From: Roseiarcus fermentans
GTDB taxonomy: Bacteria; Pseudomonadota; Alphaproteobacteria; Rhizobiales; Beijerinckiaceae
Length of the DNA stretch: 64,000 bases
Assembly (NCBI RefSeq): GCF_003315135.1
Contig: NZ_QNRK01000033.1
Coordinates: forward strand, 1-64,000
Direction of reading: 5' to 3'
Shown: in pieces, positions 28,846 to 37,920 of the stretch
Numbering within the stretch: the first letter of the stretch is position 1
How the letters are laid out: each line of letters begins with the position of its first letter
The notes under the pieces: generated by a model
Told to the model about the DNA's origin: nothing
Seen by the model: only the letters and a program-made list of their open reading frames with translations
Database searches by the model: none
Translations under genes and position numbers: made by a program

Positions 28846-30702
28846 ATGACGGGCAGGACGGTGCGGCTCACGGTTGCGCAGGCGCTGGTGCGCTTTCTGA
28901 CGAAGCAGATGACGGTGGTCGACGGCGAAAAGCTGCCGATCGTCGCCGGATGCTGGGCGATCTTCGGCCACGGCAACGTCGCCGGCATGGGCGAGGCGCT
29001 CTACGAGGCGCGCGAGGCCCTTCCCACCCTGCGCGCCCACAACGAGCAGGCCATGGCGCTGGCGGCGACCGCCTTCGCCAAGGCGACGTTCCGCCGTCGC
29101 TTCATGGCCTGCACCACCTCGATCGGCCCCGGCGCGCTCAACATGGTGACCGCCGCAGCGGTCGCGCATGTCGACCGGCTGCCGCTCCTGCTGCTTCCGG
29201 GCGACGTGTTCGCCGACCGCCTGCCCGACCCGGTGCTGCAGCAGATCGAGGATTTTTCCGACGGCACGGTCACGGTCAACGACTGCTTCCGGCCGGTGTC
29301 GCGCTACTTCGACCGAATTCAGCGTCCCGAGCAGCTGATCCCGGCGCTGCAGCGGGCGATGACGGTGCTGACCGACCCGGCCGCCTGCGGCCCGGTGACG
29401 CTGGCGCTGTGCCAGGATGTGCAGACCGAAGCCTGGGACTGGCCGGAAAGCCTGTTCGCCGAAAAAATCTGGGCGACGCGGCGCATCCGTCCCGACCTCG
29501 ACGAACTCGCCGCGGCCGCGGCCGCGATCCGGGCGGCGAAGCGGCCGATGATCATCGCGGGCGGCGGCGTGCTGTACTCGGGGGCCTGCGACGAACTCGG
29601 GGCCTTCGCCGAGACGCACGGGATTCCGGTCGCGGTCAGCCAGGCCGGCAAGTCGGCGATCGACGAGACCCACCCCCTGGCGCTGGGCGCGATCGGCGTC
29701 ACCGGAACGTCCGCGGCCAACGCGCTGGCGGCCGACGCCGACCTCGTGATCGCGATCGGAACGCGCCTGCAGGATTTCACCACCGGCTCGTGGGCCCTGT
29801 TCAAGTCGGACGCGATGAAGATCCTCGCCCTCAACGTCGCGCCCTACGACGCCGCCAAGCACGAGGCGCAACCGCTCGTCTGCGACGCGAGGGCGGGCCT
29901 CGCCGAACTGTCCGCGGCGCTGCGCGGCTGGACGGCCGACCCGGCGGTCGCGGAGCGCGCCACGCGGGAAAAGGCCGCCTGGTTCGACGCAGCCAGCAAG
30001 GCGCTGAGCCCCAGCAACGCCGAACTGCCCTCCGACGCCGAGGTGATCGGCGCGGTCGTGCGCGCGCTCGGGGTCGAAGAGACCATCGTCGTCAATGCCG
30101 CCGGCGGCCTGCCGGGCGAACTGCACAAGCTCTGGGTCCCGACCGAGCCCGGCGGCTATCACCTGGAATACGGCTTCTCCTGCATGGGCTACGAGATCGC
30201 CGGCGGGCTCGGCGTGAAGATGGCGCGGCCCGACAAGGAGGTCGTGGTGATGGTCGGCGACGGCTCCTACATGATGATGAACTCGGAGCTCGCCACCTCC
30301 GTCAGCCTCGGGCTCAAACTCGTCGTCGTCGTGCTCGACAACCACGGCTTCGGTTGCATCAACCGGCTCCAGATGGAGACGGGCGGGGCCAACTTCAACA
30401 ACCTGTGGAAGGACTGCGCCATGGTGGCGCAACCGGACATCGACTTCGCCGAACACGCCGAGAGCATGGGCGCGATCGCGGAAAAAGTATCCTCCATCGC
30501 AGACCTCGAACGCGCGCTCGAGACCGCCAGGACCAACGACCGCACCACGGTCGTGGTCATCGAGACCCACCCGCTGATCGTGACCGAGGCCGGCGGGCAC
30601 TGGTGGGACGTCGCCGTTCCAGAAGTGTCGTCGCGCGGCGAGGTGAGGCAGGCGCGCGAGAGATACGAGGCCGCCCGCAAGAGTCAGCGGCGGTTCGACT
30701 GA
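28846..30702 (+). CDS. iolD: 3D-(3,5/4)-trihydroxycyclohexane-1,2-dione acylhydrolase
   Basis: Thiamine-diphosphate enzyme that opens the ring of the trihydroxycyclohexane-dione made by IolE. The 618-residue protein shows the three TPP-enzyme domains: an N-terminal pyrimidine domain with the catalytic glutamate in NEQAMALAATAFA near residue 62, a central domain and a C-terminal diphosphate domain. The latter has VGDGSYMMMNSEL near 470, with the metal-binding motif ending in LDNHGFGCINRLQ. ATGs at 28840 and 28846 both fit; the second has GGGAGG at nine bases and is preferred. Third gene of the operon. Confidence 0.95.
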   Translation: MTGRTVRLTVAQALVRFLTKQMTVVDGEKLPIVAGCWAIFGHGNVAGMGEALYEAREALPTLRAHNEQAMALAATAFAKATFRRRFMACTTSIGPGALNMVTAAAVAHVDRLPLLLLPGDVFADRLPDPVLQQIEDFSDGTVTVNDCFRPVSRYFDRIQRPEQLIPALQRAMTVLTDPAACGPVTLALCQDVQTEAWDWPESLFAEKIWATRRIRPDLDELAAAAAAIRAAKRPMIIAGGGVLYSGACDELGAFAETHGIPVAVSQAGKSAIDETHPLALGAIGVTGTSAANALAADADLVIAIGTRLQDFTTGSWALFKSDAMKILALNVAPYDAAKHEAQPLVCDARAGLAELSAALRGWTADPAVAERATREKAAWFDAASKALSPSNAELPSDAEVIGAVVRALGVEETIVVNAAGGLPGELHKLWVPTEPGGYHLEYGFSCMGYEIAGGLGVKMARPDKEVVVMVGDGSYMMMNSELATSVSLGLKLVVVVLDNHGFGCINRLQMETGGANFNNLWKDCAMVAQPDIDFAEHAESMGAIAEKVSSIADLERALETARTNDRTTVVVIETHPLIVTEAGGHWWDVAVPEVSSRGEVRQARERYEAARKSQRRFD

Positions 30703-30707
30703 GGACC

Positions 30708-30748
30708 CTTCGTGATCTTTGTGGTGAAGAACCACCAAGGTCACGAAG
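30708..30748. repeat. Imperfect hairpin repeat between iolD and iolB
   Basis: An 18-base arm (30708-30725) pairs with 30731-30748 (two mismatches) around GAAGA, starting six bases after the iolD stop. CACGAAG recurs three times to about 30768. This is the CACGAAG-type intergenic hairpin common in alphaproteobacteria. It lies within an operon, so it may tune iolB expression. Confidence 0.6.
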
Positions 30749-30777
30749 ATCACGAAGACGCACGAAGGAGCAGGGAC

Positions 30778-31608
30778 ATGTCGCAGCTGCGGGTGAGACC
30801 GAAGGCGGACCACGGGCTCGTCACCGAGGTGACGCCGGAAAGCGCCGGCTGGCGCCATGTCGGCTTCGCCCTGCACCGGCTCGCCGCAGGCGAGTCCCTC
30901 GAAGCCGAAACCGGCGCGCGCGAGGTGTGCCTGGCGCTGGTCTCGGGCAAGGCCCGGCTCGCGATCGACGGCGAGGACCTGGGCGAGATCGGCGAACGCA
31001 TGAGCCCGTTCGAGGGGCCGCCGTGGGCGGCCTACATCCCGGCCGGCGGCCGCTATGCGATCACGGCCACGACCCCGCTCGAACTCGCGGTCTGCTCCGC
31101 CCCCGGCGGACCTGGCCATCGGGCGAAGCTGATCCCGCCGGGGACGCATCCGCAGATCGTGCGCGGACAGGGGTCCAACACCCGCCGCGTCACCAACATC
31201 ATGCCCGAGGACGACGGCTCGGCCGACGCGCTGCTGGTGGTCGAGGTGATCACGCCGGGCGGCAACACCTCGTCCTACCCGCCGCACAAGCACGACCGCG
31301 ACGACCTGCCGAACGAGAGCTATCTCGAGGAAACCTACTACCACCGCTTCAACCCACCCCAAGGGTACGGCTTCCAGCGCGTCTACACCGACGACCGCTC
31401 GCTCGACGAGTCGGTGCTGATCGAGGACGGCGACGTGGTGATGGTGCCCAAGGGCTATCACCCGGTCGCCACGCTGCACGGCTACGACAGCTACTATCTC
31501 AACGTCATGGCCGGGCCGCACCGGGTATGGAAGTTCCACAACGAGCCGCGGCACGCCTGGCTGTTCACGGGCCTGGGCGCGCCGGGCGGGCCAGCCGGCG
31601 GACGGTGA
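30778..31608 (+). CDS. iolB: 5-deoxy-glucuronate isomerase
   Basis: Isomerises 5-deoxy-glucuronate to 5-keto-2-deoxygluconate, the substrate of IolC. It is a 276-residue cupin-fold protein. The metal site is visible in YPPHKHDRDD near residue 170 and in VPKGYHPVATLHGYD near 230, with LEETYYHRFNP between them. GGAGCAGGGAC precedes the ATG at 30778. It is the last gene of the iolG-C-D-B operon. The tail ends in GGPAGGR and is not conserved. Confidence 0.94.
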   Translation: MSQLRVRPKADHGLVTEVTPESAGWRHVGFALHRLAAGESLEAETGAREVCLALVSGKARLAIDGEDLGEIGERMSPFEGPPWAAYIPAGGRYAITATTPLELAVCSAPGGPGHRAKLIPPGTHPQIVRGQGSNTRRVTNIMPEDDGSADALLVVEVITPGGNTSSYPPHKHDRDDLPNESYLEETYYHRFNPPQGYGFQRVYTDDRSLDESVLIEDGDVVMVPKGYHPVATLHGYDSYYLNVMAGPHRVWKFHNEPRHAWLFTGLGAPGGPAGGR

Positions 31609-32045
31609 AGCGCGCGGGCGGCGACGCGGCGACGGCGCCGAAAAGCTGTCGCCCGGCCGCCACGCCGCACGGCTGCGCCAGCGGCCGCGCGAACCCCTGC
31701 CGGGACGCGGACGACAGACCAGACACGGGAGCCAGGCCCGACGGCCCGTCCTCGGCGGCGGCCGCGCGGCAACGGTCGCCCGATCGATTTGACCATTTTC
31801 AAATTGGTCATCATCATGGATCACCAGTCAAAAGTAGAGTACACTCGATCCCCGCCGTCCAGTCCTGTTGACCTTCTTCCACATGGACATCTGATACGCT
31901 CATTAGTCTGAGGTATATTGTCGCACGGGGAGTAGTTAAGTTGCTTTTAATTTCTTTACATGGTTGTACTGGCCTGCACGATCTGTGCGTAAATACTTGC
32001 TAAGAGCGTGCGGCACTTAAGCCGAATCACAGCGAGGAACGCGCC
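31609..32045. other. Intergenic region with an AT-rich half
   Basis: A 437-base gap. The first 170 bases are GC-rich with no clear gene or terminator. From about 31790 to 32040 base composition drops sharply compared with the surroundings, and a near-perfect inverted repeat opens this stretch (31790-31810). The AT-rich part should hold the promoter of the BON-domain gene, but no good -35/-10 pair could be chosen. Confidence 0.55.
31790..31810. promoter_or_regulatory. TGACCA-N9-TGGTCA inverted repeat
   Basis: A perfect 6-base inverted repeat with a 9-base AT-rich spacer, 235 bases upstream of the BON gene and 180 bases downstream of iolB. It looks like an operator for a dimeric regulator (GntR or similar); none is encoded next to it. 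Confidence 0.4.
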
Positions 32046-32288
32046 ATGACGGATCTAGGTACGCAGGTCGCGAACGCGCTTCACTGGAACCTCGCGATCC
32101 CTCGTCACCGGGTGACCGCGGAGGAGAAACAAGGTCTGGTCGTCTTGCAGGGTGTGGTGGAACTGGACCAACAGAAATTTTGCGCGGAAGCGACCGCGCG
32201 CCGGGTGCCGGGCGTCGTCGACGTCAGGAACGAAATCGCAGTCCGCGACGTTAACAGGCTTGTTGGCGCGCGCCGGGAGGAAACGTGA
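32046..32288 (+). CDS. Small BON-domain protein
   Basis: An 80-residue protein that is essentially one BON domain. The core VVLQGVVELDQQKFCAEATA then RRVPGVVDVRNEI is the beta-alpha-beta motif with the conserved glycine. BON proteins (OsmY-like) bind membranes or phospholipid and are often induced by stress. No signal peptide is visible, so this one may stay in the cytoplasm. AGCGAGGAACGC precedes the ATG. Its stop overlaps the GTG of the next tiny gene, so they are coupled. The unit lies in an AT-richer patch and could have come by transfer. Confidence 0.8.
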   Translation: MTDLGTQVANALHWNLAIPRHRVTAEEKQGLVVLQGVVELDQQKFCAEATARRVPGVVDVRNEIAVRDVNRLVGARREET

Positions 32289-32491
32289 TTATGCCTGACT
32301 GGAAAGTCTTTTATCGGGACCAACTCGATCAGGACAGGACGTCCGGAAGCATTTCGAGCAAGGAAGCGGCGCTGACGCGGGCGAAACACCTCCGTCGGCA
32401 ACGCGCCGAAGTGTACAAGATCGAAGGGCCGGATGGACTGACGCTGCCCAAGGTGGAAATCGCCCGCTGGATGTCCGACAACCGATACTGA
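32285..32491 (+). CDS. Small conserved-looking protein of unknown function
   Basis: A 68-residue basic protein (MIMPDWKVFYRDQLD start). The segment SKEAALTRAKHLRRQRAEVY with a following EGPDG is reminiscent of DUF2188-type small proteins, but the match is loose. The GTG at 32285 overlaps the BON gene stop (GTGA); an ATG at 32291 is an alternative, with GGGAGG ten bases upstream. The tight coupling suggests it works with the BON protein, perhaps in stress response. Function unknown. Confidence 0.65.
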   Translation: MIMPDWKVFYRDQLDQDRTSGSISSKEAALTRAKHLRRQRAEVYKIEGPDGLTLPKVEIARWMSDNRY

Positions 32492-33053
32492 CGGGGCGCC
32501 CCCCAGACGGGGAGGCCCGAGGCGGCGGAACACGCGGCCGGTGTGCGCAGGAACCGCCGGCGAGGCGTCCGGTCCAGGACGCCCGCCGGTTCGCTCGAGC
32601 GTCTTCTCGCGCAAGCTTCGGCCGCGCGGGCGAGCGTCCCGCCCGGGCGCCGCCGCCCTTCTCGCTCCCGAGCCCTTCCGCAAAAGTCTTGACGCGCCTG
32701 AACGGCCGCGCCGCGCCGACTCATCGCTCGTCGCCGGCGGGTCCGCGTGGCCGCCCGCGCCGGTCGCCGTCGCGCCATGCGATCGGCGCATCGATCGAGC
32801 GCCCATTCCATATATTTCAAAATATGAAACGGACAACTCGCCAAACTGGCCTCACGCCTCCGATTCGGCTGCGAAAAGCGTAGCGCTCGCCGTCATATTG
32901 GAATATTGATTTCATAAGCGCGAGAAACTGGCTGCTTCCTTCCGGTGAAGGCGAGGCCTGCGCTGCCGGGGCGAACGCCGTCCGGCCGAATTGAAAATCC
33001 TGCGCAGCCGGATCGCCGGGTCCGCCGCGCATCGATCGGAAGGACCTCGCGTT
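32492..33053. other. Intergenic region upstream of the second iolG-like gene
   Basis: A 560-base gap. The first 300 bases are GC-rich with only chance open frames. At 32815-32930 there is an AT-rich stretch with alternating ATAT and TTTCA/TGAAA elements. It includes GGAA-N6-TTTC (32900-32913), one base off the repressor pattern, 140 bases before the iolG-like ATG. This stretch is the likely promoter. Confidence 0.5.
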
Positions 33054-34058
33054 ATGTCCGACACGGTTCGCATCGGCGTCGTCGGGCTCGGCCGCCTCGG
33101 TCGCCGCCACGCGGAAAACCTCGCTCGCCGCATCGCGGGCGCAACCCTCGTCGCAGCGGCGAGTCCCGTCGCCGAGGAGCGCGCCTGGGCCGAGCGCGCG
33201 CTGAACGGGGTCGCGACCTACGCCGGCCTGACCGAGCTCTTGCGCCATCCGGATCTCGACGCCGTCTGGCTGGTCACGCCGACGTCGCTGCACGCCGATC
33301 AGGTGATCGAGGCGGTCGAGGCCGGCAAGCACGTCTTCTGCGAAAAGCCGCTCGCGCTCGATCCCGCCGATTGCGACCGCGCCATCGCGGCGGCGGCCGG
33401 GCGGCCGGAGCAGATCGTGATGGTCGGCTTCATGCGCCGGTTCGACCCCGCCTACGCCGAGGCGAAGCGGCTGATCGACGAGGGCGCGCTCGGCGACATC
33501 GTCGCGATCCGCTGCGTCTCCGAAGACCCGATCGATCCGGACGGCTTCTTCGTCCGCTTCGCGCCGACCTCGGGCGGCGTCTTCCTCGACTGCTGCATCC
33601 ACGACATCGACCTTGTCCGCTGGATGCTCGACGGCGTCGGTTTTTCCGCCGTCGCCGCCGTCGGCAGCCGCATCGTCACCCCCGCGCTCGCCGATTGCGG
33701 CGACGTCGACACCGCCTCGGCCTGCGTGGCGTTCGCGGGCGGAACGATCGCCGACTTCTACGTGACTCGCACCTCGCACCGCGGCTACGAGGCGGCGATG
33801 ACGATCGTCGGCTCGAAGGCGACGCTCGAGGTCGGCCGCGCCATCCCGAAGCTCCCGCTGACGCTGGAGCAGGCGGGCCGCCGCTCGGTCGCCGGCCAGG
33901 GCGATTTCTTCGAACGCTTCGGCGAGGCGTTCCTGCTCGAGGCCCGCGCCTTCGTCGCGGCGGTCCGCAACGGCGGCCCGACTCCGCTCGGCCTCGGCGA
34001 CGCGCGCGAGGCGACCCGCCTCGCCTGCGCGATGCGCGCCGCGCTGAAGGTTGGGTGA
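33054..34058 (+). CDS. Gfo/Idh/MocA oxidoreductase, second inositol dehydrogenase-like protein
   Basis: A 334-residue NAD(P)-dependent dehydrogenase close in layout to IolG: GVVGLGRLGRRHAENLARR at the N-terminus, FCEKPLALD near residue 96, and a substrate site GGVFLDCCIHDIDLVRWML near 175. It may act on another inositol isomer (scyllo- or chiro-) or run the reverse reaction. GGAAGGA lies upstream of the ATG at 33054. It stands alone, separated from the iol operon by the BON patch, but has an imperfect repressor-like site in its promoter. Symbol withheld because the substrate is unclear. Confidence 0.87.
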   Translation: MSDTVRIGVVGLGRLGRRHAENLARRIAGATLVAAASPVAEERAWAERALNGVATYAGLTELLRHPDLDAVWLVTPTSLHADQVIEAVEAGKHVFCEKPLALDPADCDRAIAAAAGRPEQIVMVGFMRRFDPAYAEAKRLIDEGALGDIVAIRCVSEDPIDPDGFFVRFAPTSGGVFLDCCIHDIDLVRWMLDGVGFSAVAAVGSRIVTPALADCGDVDTASACVAFAGGTIADFYVTRTSHRGYEAAMTIVGSKATLEVGRAIPKLPLTLEQAGRRSVAGQGDFFERFGEAFLLEARAFVAAVRNGGPTPLGLGDAREATRLACAMRAALKVG

Positions 34059-34107
34059 GGCGCGCAGCGCCGGCGCCGAAGGGCGGCCGCGCCCGAGCCG
34101 AGCGCGG

Positions 34108-36198
34108 CTACAAGCGGTGACAGCAGGCGAGCGCGAAGGCGGCGTTGCGGGCCACCTCGGTCAAGTGGTCGAACCGGCCGGGCTTGCCGCCGTGGCCGGC
34201 GTCCATGTCGGTGTGCAGCAGCACCGGGCCGCCGCCCGTCATCGTCGCCCGGAGTTTCGCCGCCCATTTCGCCGGCTCCCAATAGGCGACGCGCGGATCG
34301 GTCAGGCCGCCGAGCGCGAGAATCGGCGGATAGGCCTGCGCCCGGACGTTGTCGTAGGGGCTGTAGCCGCGGATGGTCGTGAAGGCCGCGGGATCGCGCA
34401 CCGGATCGCCCCATTCCAGCCATTCCGGCGGGGTCAGCGGCAGCGTCTCGTCCATCATGGTCGCGAGCGCGTCGACGAACGGCACGTCGGCGACGATTCC
34501 GGCGAACAGGTCCGGCGCGTCGTTGACGACCACCCCCATCAACAGGCCGCCGGCGCTGCCGCCCTGCGCCACGATGCGGCCCGCGCTCGTGTAGCCTGCC
34601 GCGACCAGATGCCGGGCGGCGGCGAGGAAGTCGGAAAAGGTGTTCGGCTTGCGGGCGAGCTTGCCCTCCTCGTACCAGCGCCATCCCTTCTCGGTCCCGC
34701 CGCGCACGTGGGCGATGGCGAAGACGAAGCCGCGGTCGACCAGCGACAGCCGGCTGGTCGAGAAGCCGGCCTCGACCGACCAGCCGTAGGAGCCGTAGCC
34801 GTAGAGGAGCAGCGGCGCCGAACCGTCGCACACGACCTCGCGCCGCATCAGCACGGACACCGGAACGGTCTCGCCGTCGGCCGTGGGCGCGAACAGCAGA
34901 CGGGTCACGTAGCGCCCGGAATCGTGGCCGGAGGGCACGACCTGCCGCTTGACCAGCGTGCGGGCGCGCGTCGCGCAATCGTAGTCGTAGACTTCCTCCG
35001 GCCGCGCCATCGACGACCAGGCGAACCGGATTCCCGGGCTGTCGAACTCGTAGACGGTGTCGAAGCCGAGCGCGTAGGTGGCCTCGTCGAAGGCGACGTC
35101 GTGGCGGTCTCCCGTCTCGCGGTCGATCACGATCAGGCGCGGCCGGCTGTCCTCGCGCGCCAGCAGCGCGAGATGGCGGGCGAGCACGACGGCGTCGATC
35201 AGATAGCAGCCGTCGCGATGCGCGACGACGTCGCGCCAGTTCGCCTCCTCGGGCGCGTCCCGCGGCGCCTCGACGATCTTGAAGTCGCGCGCCTGCCTGT
35301 TGGTGCGGATCAGGAACCGGTCGCCGCCGTCGAGGACGTCGTAGAAATGCCCCGGCCGGCGCGGCGCGACGAGGCGCGGCGGCCGGGTCGGATCGGCGAG
35401 GTCGACGACATGCGTCTCCGACCCGTCGTGGCCGTGCACGTCGATCATCGCGGTCAGCCCGTTCAGCGCCCCCCCGACGCCGATGAACCAGGCCGGATCG
35501 CGCTCGGCGAAGATCTCGGCGTCCTCGCTCTGGTCGGTCCCGAGCCGGTGCAGCATCACCCGGAACGGCCGGTGCTGTTCGTCCAGCTCGACATAGAGGA
35601 AGCCGGCCGAATCGCGCGTCCAGACGATGTCCTCGCCGGCGTTGACGACGCGGTCGCCGAGGTCCGCGCCGGCGGCGAGGTCGCGGACACGGATCGTCAG
35701 GAGTTCGGAGCCGAGATCGTCGGCGGCCCAGGCGAGCCTGGCGTGATCGGGGGAATGCGCCGCGGCCTCGAGGCTGAAGAAGGCCTTGTCGCCTGCGAGC
35801 GCGTCGCCGTCGAGCAGCGTCTGGTCGTCGCCGCCGGCGCGCGGCCTGCGGCAGACGAGGCGATGCTGGCCGCCCGGCCGGTAACGGGTGAAATAGGCCC
35901 AGGGCCCGTCGGCCTGCGGCGGCTCGCTGTCGTCCTCCTGCAGCCGCGCCCGCATCTCGGCGGCGAGCGTCTCCTGCAAGGGCTTCGTCGGCGCGAGGAC
36001 CCCGTCGGCGTAGGCGTTCTCCGCCTCGAGCAGCGCGCGAATGTCGGGCGCGAGCGCGGCCGGATCGCGCAACACCTCCTCCCAGTTCTCCGCCCGGAGC
36101 CACAGGTAGTCGTCCGTCCAGGCGACTCCGTGGGCGGATCGTTGCACGGGGCGCCGGTCGGCGCGCGGCGGTTCGGGAGCGTCGGGGAATGCGGTCAT
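34108..36198 (-). CDS. S9A family prolyl oligopeptidase (oligopeptidase B-like)
   Basis: A 696-residue cytosolic serine peptidase that cuts short peptides. Residues 1 to about 410 form the beta-propeller gate. The catalytic alpha/beta-hydrolase domain follows, with the nucleophile in GGSAGG near residue 547, the aspartate near 635 in GGLTDPRVAYW, and the histidine in DAGHGG near 668. Acidic residues typical of oligopeptidase B are present around the active site. The ATG at 36198 begins a standard MTAFPDAPEPPRA start; the open frame further upstream is not coding. It lies 26 bases downstream of the HAD phosphatase gene and is likely co-transcribed. Confidence 0.93.
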   Translation of the reverse strand: MTAFPDAPEPPRADRRPVQRSAHGVAWTDDYLWLRAENWEEVLRDPAALAPDIRALLEAENAYADGVLAPTKPLQETLAAEMRARLQEDDSEPPQADGPWAYFTRYRPGGQHRLVCRRPRAGGDDQTLLDGDALAGDKAFFSLEAAAHSPDHARLAWAADDLGSELLTIRVRDLAAGADLGDRVVNAGEDIVWTRDSAGFLYVELDEQHRPFRVMLHRLGTDQSEDAEIFAERDPAWFIGVGGALNGLTAMIDVHGHDGSETHVVDLADPTRPPRLVAPRRPGHFYDVLDGGDRFLIRTNRQARDFKIVEAPRDAPEEANWRDVVAHRDGCYLIDAVVLARHLALLAREDSRPRLIVIDRETGDRHDVAFDEATYALGFDTVYEFDSPGIRFAWSSMARPEEVYDYDCATRARTLVKRQVVPSGHDSGRYVTRLLFAPTADGETVPVSVLMRREVVCDGSAPLLLYGYGSYGWSVEAGFSTSRLSLVDRGFVFAIAHVRGGTEKGWRWYEEGKLARKPNTFSDFLAAARHLVAAGYTSAGRIVAQGGSAGGLLMGVVVNDAPDLFAGIVADVPFVDALATMMDETLPLTPPEWLEWGDPVRDPAAFTTIRGYSPYDNVRAQAYPPILALGGLTDPRVAYWEPAKWAAKLRATMTGGGPVLLHTDMDAGHGGKPGRFDHLTEVARNAAFALACCHRL

Positions 36199-36224
36199 GG
36201 CGCTTTCTGCCACGACGGGCGCAG

Positions 36225-36875
36225 TCAGCAAAGCCGGGCGAGGGCGGCGGGGACGTCGTAGGGACGGGCGCAGAGGATCGCGGCGCCCGCCGCGACCAGT
36301 TCGGCCTCGCCGCCGAATCCCCAGAGCGCGCCGATGGTCGGGACGCCGCTGCGGGTCGCGCCGATCACGTCGTGCTTGCGATCGCCGAGCATCGCGCACG
36401 ATCCGGCGGCGATTCCCTGATCGGTCAGGATGTGGGCGATCAGTTCGCCCTTGTCGTCGAAGCGGCCGTCGAGTTCGGCGCCGTAGGCCGCGTCGAAATG
36501 ACGGGCGAGGTCGAAGCGCTCCAGAATGCGGGTCGCATAGACGATCGGTTTCGAGGTGCAGAGCACCAGCCGCACGCCGGACGCGCGCAGCGCCGCGAGG
36601 GCCTCCGGCGCGCCGTCGTAGACCGACGCCTCGTAGAGGCCGGTCGCTCCGTAGCGGGCGCGATAGGCGGCGAGCGCCGCCTCGGCCTCGTCCGCGCCGC
36701 CGAGAACCTCGGCGAACGACGCCCGCAGCGGCGGGCCGATAATCCAGGCGAGGTCCTGCGCCGGGGCGGCCGGGCGCCCCATCGCCGCGAGCGCGTGGCG
36801 GAAGCTGCCGACGATTCCCGCGGCCGGATCGGTCAGGGTGCCGTCGAGGTCGACGAGGAGGACGGTGCGAATCAT
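36225..36875 (-). CDS. HAD-superfamily hydrolase, phosphoglycolate phosphatase-like
   Basis: A 216-residue phosphatase. HAD motif I is DLDGTLTD at residues 9-16, motif II is LCTSKP near 105, and motif III/IV is MLGDRKHDVIGA near 166. Cap helices sit between motifs I and II. The family removes phosphate from small metabolites such as phosphoglycolate or sugar phosphates. It precedes the oligopeptidase gene and is divergent from the EamA transporter. There is no obvious link to the sugar clusters. The exact substrate is unknown. Confidence 0.88.
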   Translation of the reverse strand: MIRTVLLVDLDGTLTDPAAGIVGSFRHALAAMGRPAAPAQDLAWIIGPPLRASFAEVLGGADEAEAALAAYRARYGATGLYEASVYDGAPEALAALRASGVRLVLCTSKPIVYATRILERFDLARHFDAAYGAELDGRFDDKGELIAHILTDQGIAAGSCAMLGDRKHDVIGATRSGVPTIGALWGFGGEAELVAAGAAILCARPYDVPAALARLC

Positions 36876-37020
36876 CGGGCGCCACGAGCGGACAGGACCG
36901 GAACCACCTTGGCCCGGTCCGCGAGGGGCGGCAAGCGGGCGCCGGGCGCGGCGCGGTCTTCGTCGGCGCGAGACGGGGCGCCGCTGGCCGGAGAGCGCGC
37001 GAATCTGATAGCGCGTGACG

Positions 37021-37920
37021 ATGAGCGGCAATGCGGAAACGGACATCGAAGCCTCGCGCGGCGCCGGGGTCGATCGCGCGGGCCTCGTCGCCCTGCTCGC
37101 GGGAACCGCGATCATCGCCTGGTCGGGCATTCTGGTTCGCTTTCTCGACGTCGGACCGCTCGCGGGGGCGGCCTGGCGCATGGGTCTCGCGGCGCCCGCG
37201 CTGATCGTCTGGATCCGGGCGTCCGGGCGCGCCCGCCCGCCCGGGGCGGACCTTTGGGCGGCGGCGATCCCGCTCGTTCTCGCCGGCCTCGCCTTCGCGG
37301 TCGACGTCGGGTCGTTCCACCTGGCGATCTTCGGAACCCGGGTCGCCAACGCGGTCTTCATCGGCAACGTCGCCCCGATCCTGACCGTGATCGGCGGGGC
37401 GATCTTCTTCGCCGAGCATCCGCCCCGGCGGGTCTGGCTGGCGCTGGCGCTGGCGCTCGCGGGCGCCTGGGTGATGGCCGGAATGGCGGCGCCGGCGCAT
37501 GTCGGCGCCGGCGACGCCTTCGCGCTGTGCGCGGCGACGGCCTATGCCGCCTACCTCCTGATCATCAAGCGCCTGCGGGAAAAGCTCGACGCGCCGACGG
37601 CGACGCTGTGGTCGGCGGCCGTTTCGGCGGTCGCGCTGACGATCGCGGCGGCCGCGCGCGGCGAGACCCTGATCCCCTCGACCCCGCTCGGCTGGACGAT
37701 CGTCGTGCTGCTCGGCTTCGGCTCGCACGCGATCGGCCAGGGCCTGACCTCGCTCGCGATCGGCCGGACGCCGGTCGCGATCGTCGCGCTGGTGATCCTC
37801 GCCCAGCCGCCGTTCTCGGCGCTGCTCGCCTGGGGGGTGCTGGGCGAGGCGATGACCGGGCTGCAACTGATCGGCGGCGCGATCATCCTGATCGCGGTGC
37901 TGATGTCGCGGCCGGCGTAG
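37021..37920 (+). CDS. EamA/DMT-superfamily transporter
   Basis: An inner-membrane drug/metabolite exporter of 299 residues with about ten hydrophobic helices in two EamA halves (around residues 20-145 and 160-298). Characteristic segments are AWRMGLAAPAL and, in the second half, RTPVAIVALVILAQPPFSALL, ending with GGAIILIAVLMS. The ATG at 37021 is chosen over an in-frame GTG six bases upstream; neither has a clear ribosome site. It is a single gene. The substrate is unknown; amino-acid or metabolite export is usual for the family. Confidence 0.88.
   Translation: MSGNAETDIEASRGAGVDRAGLVALLAGTAIIAWSGILVRFLDVGPLAGAAWRMGLAAPALIVWIRASGRARPPGADLWAAAIPLVLAGLAFAVDVGSFHLAIFGTRVANAVFIGNVAPILTVIGGAIFFAEHPPRRVWLALALALAGAWVMAGMAAPAHVGAGDAFALCAATAYAAYLLIIKRLREKLDAPTATLWSAAVSAVALTIAAAARGETLIPSTPLGWTIVVLLGFGSHAIGQGLTSLAIGRTPVAIVALVILAQPPFSALLAWGVLGEAMTGLQLIGGAIILIAVLMSRPA

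Noticed and set aside
30712-30777. Extended N-terminus of IolB from 30712
   Set aside because: It would translate the hairpin repeat; the ATG at 30778 has a ribosome site and fits the family start.
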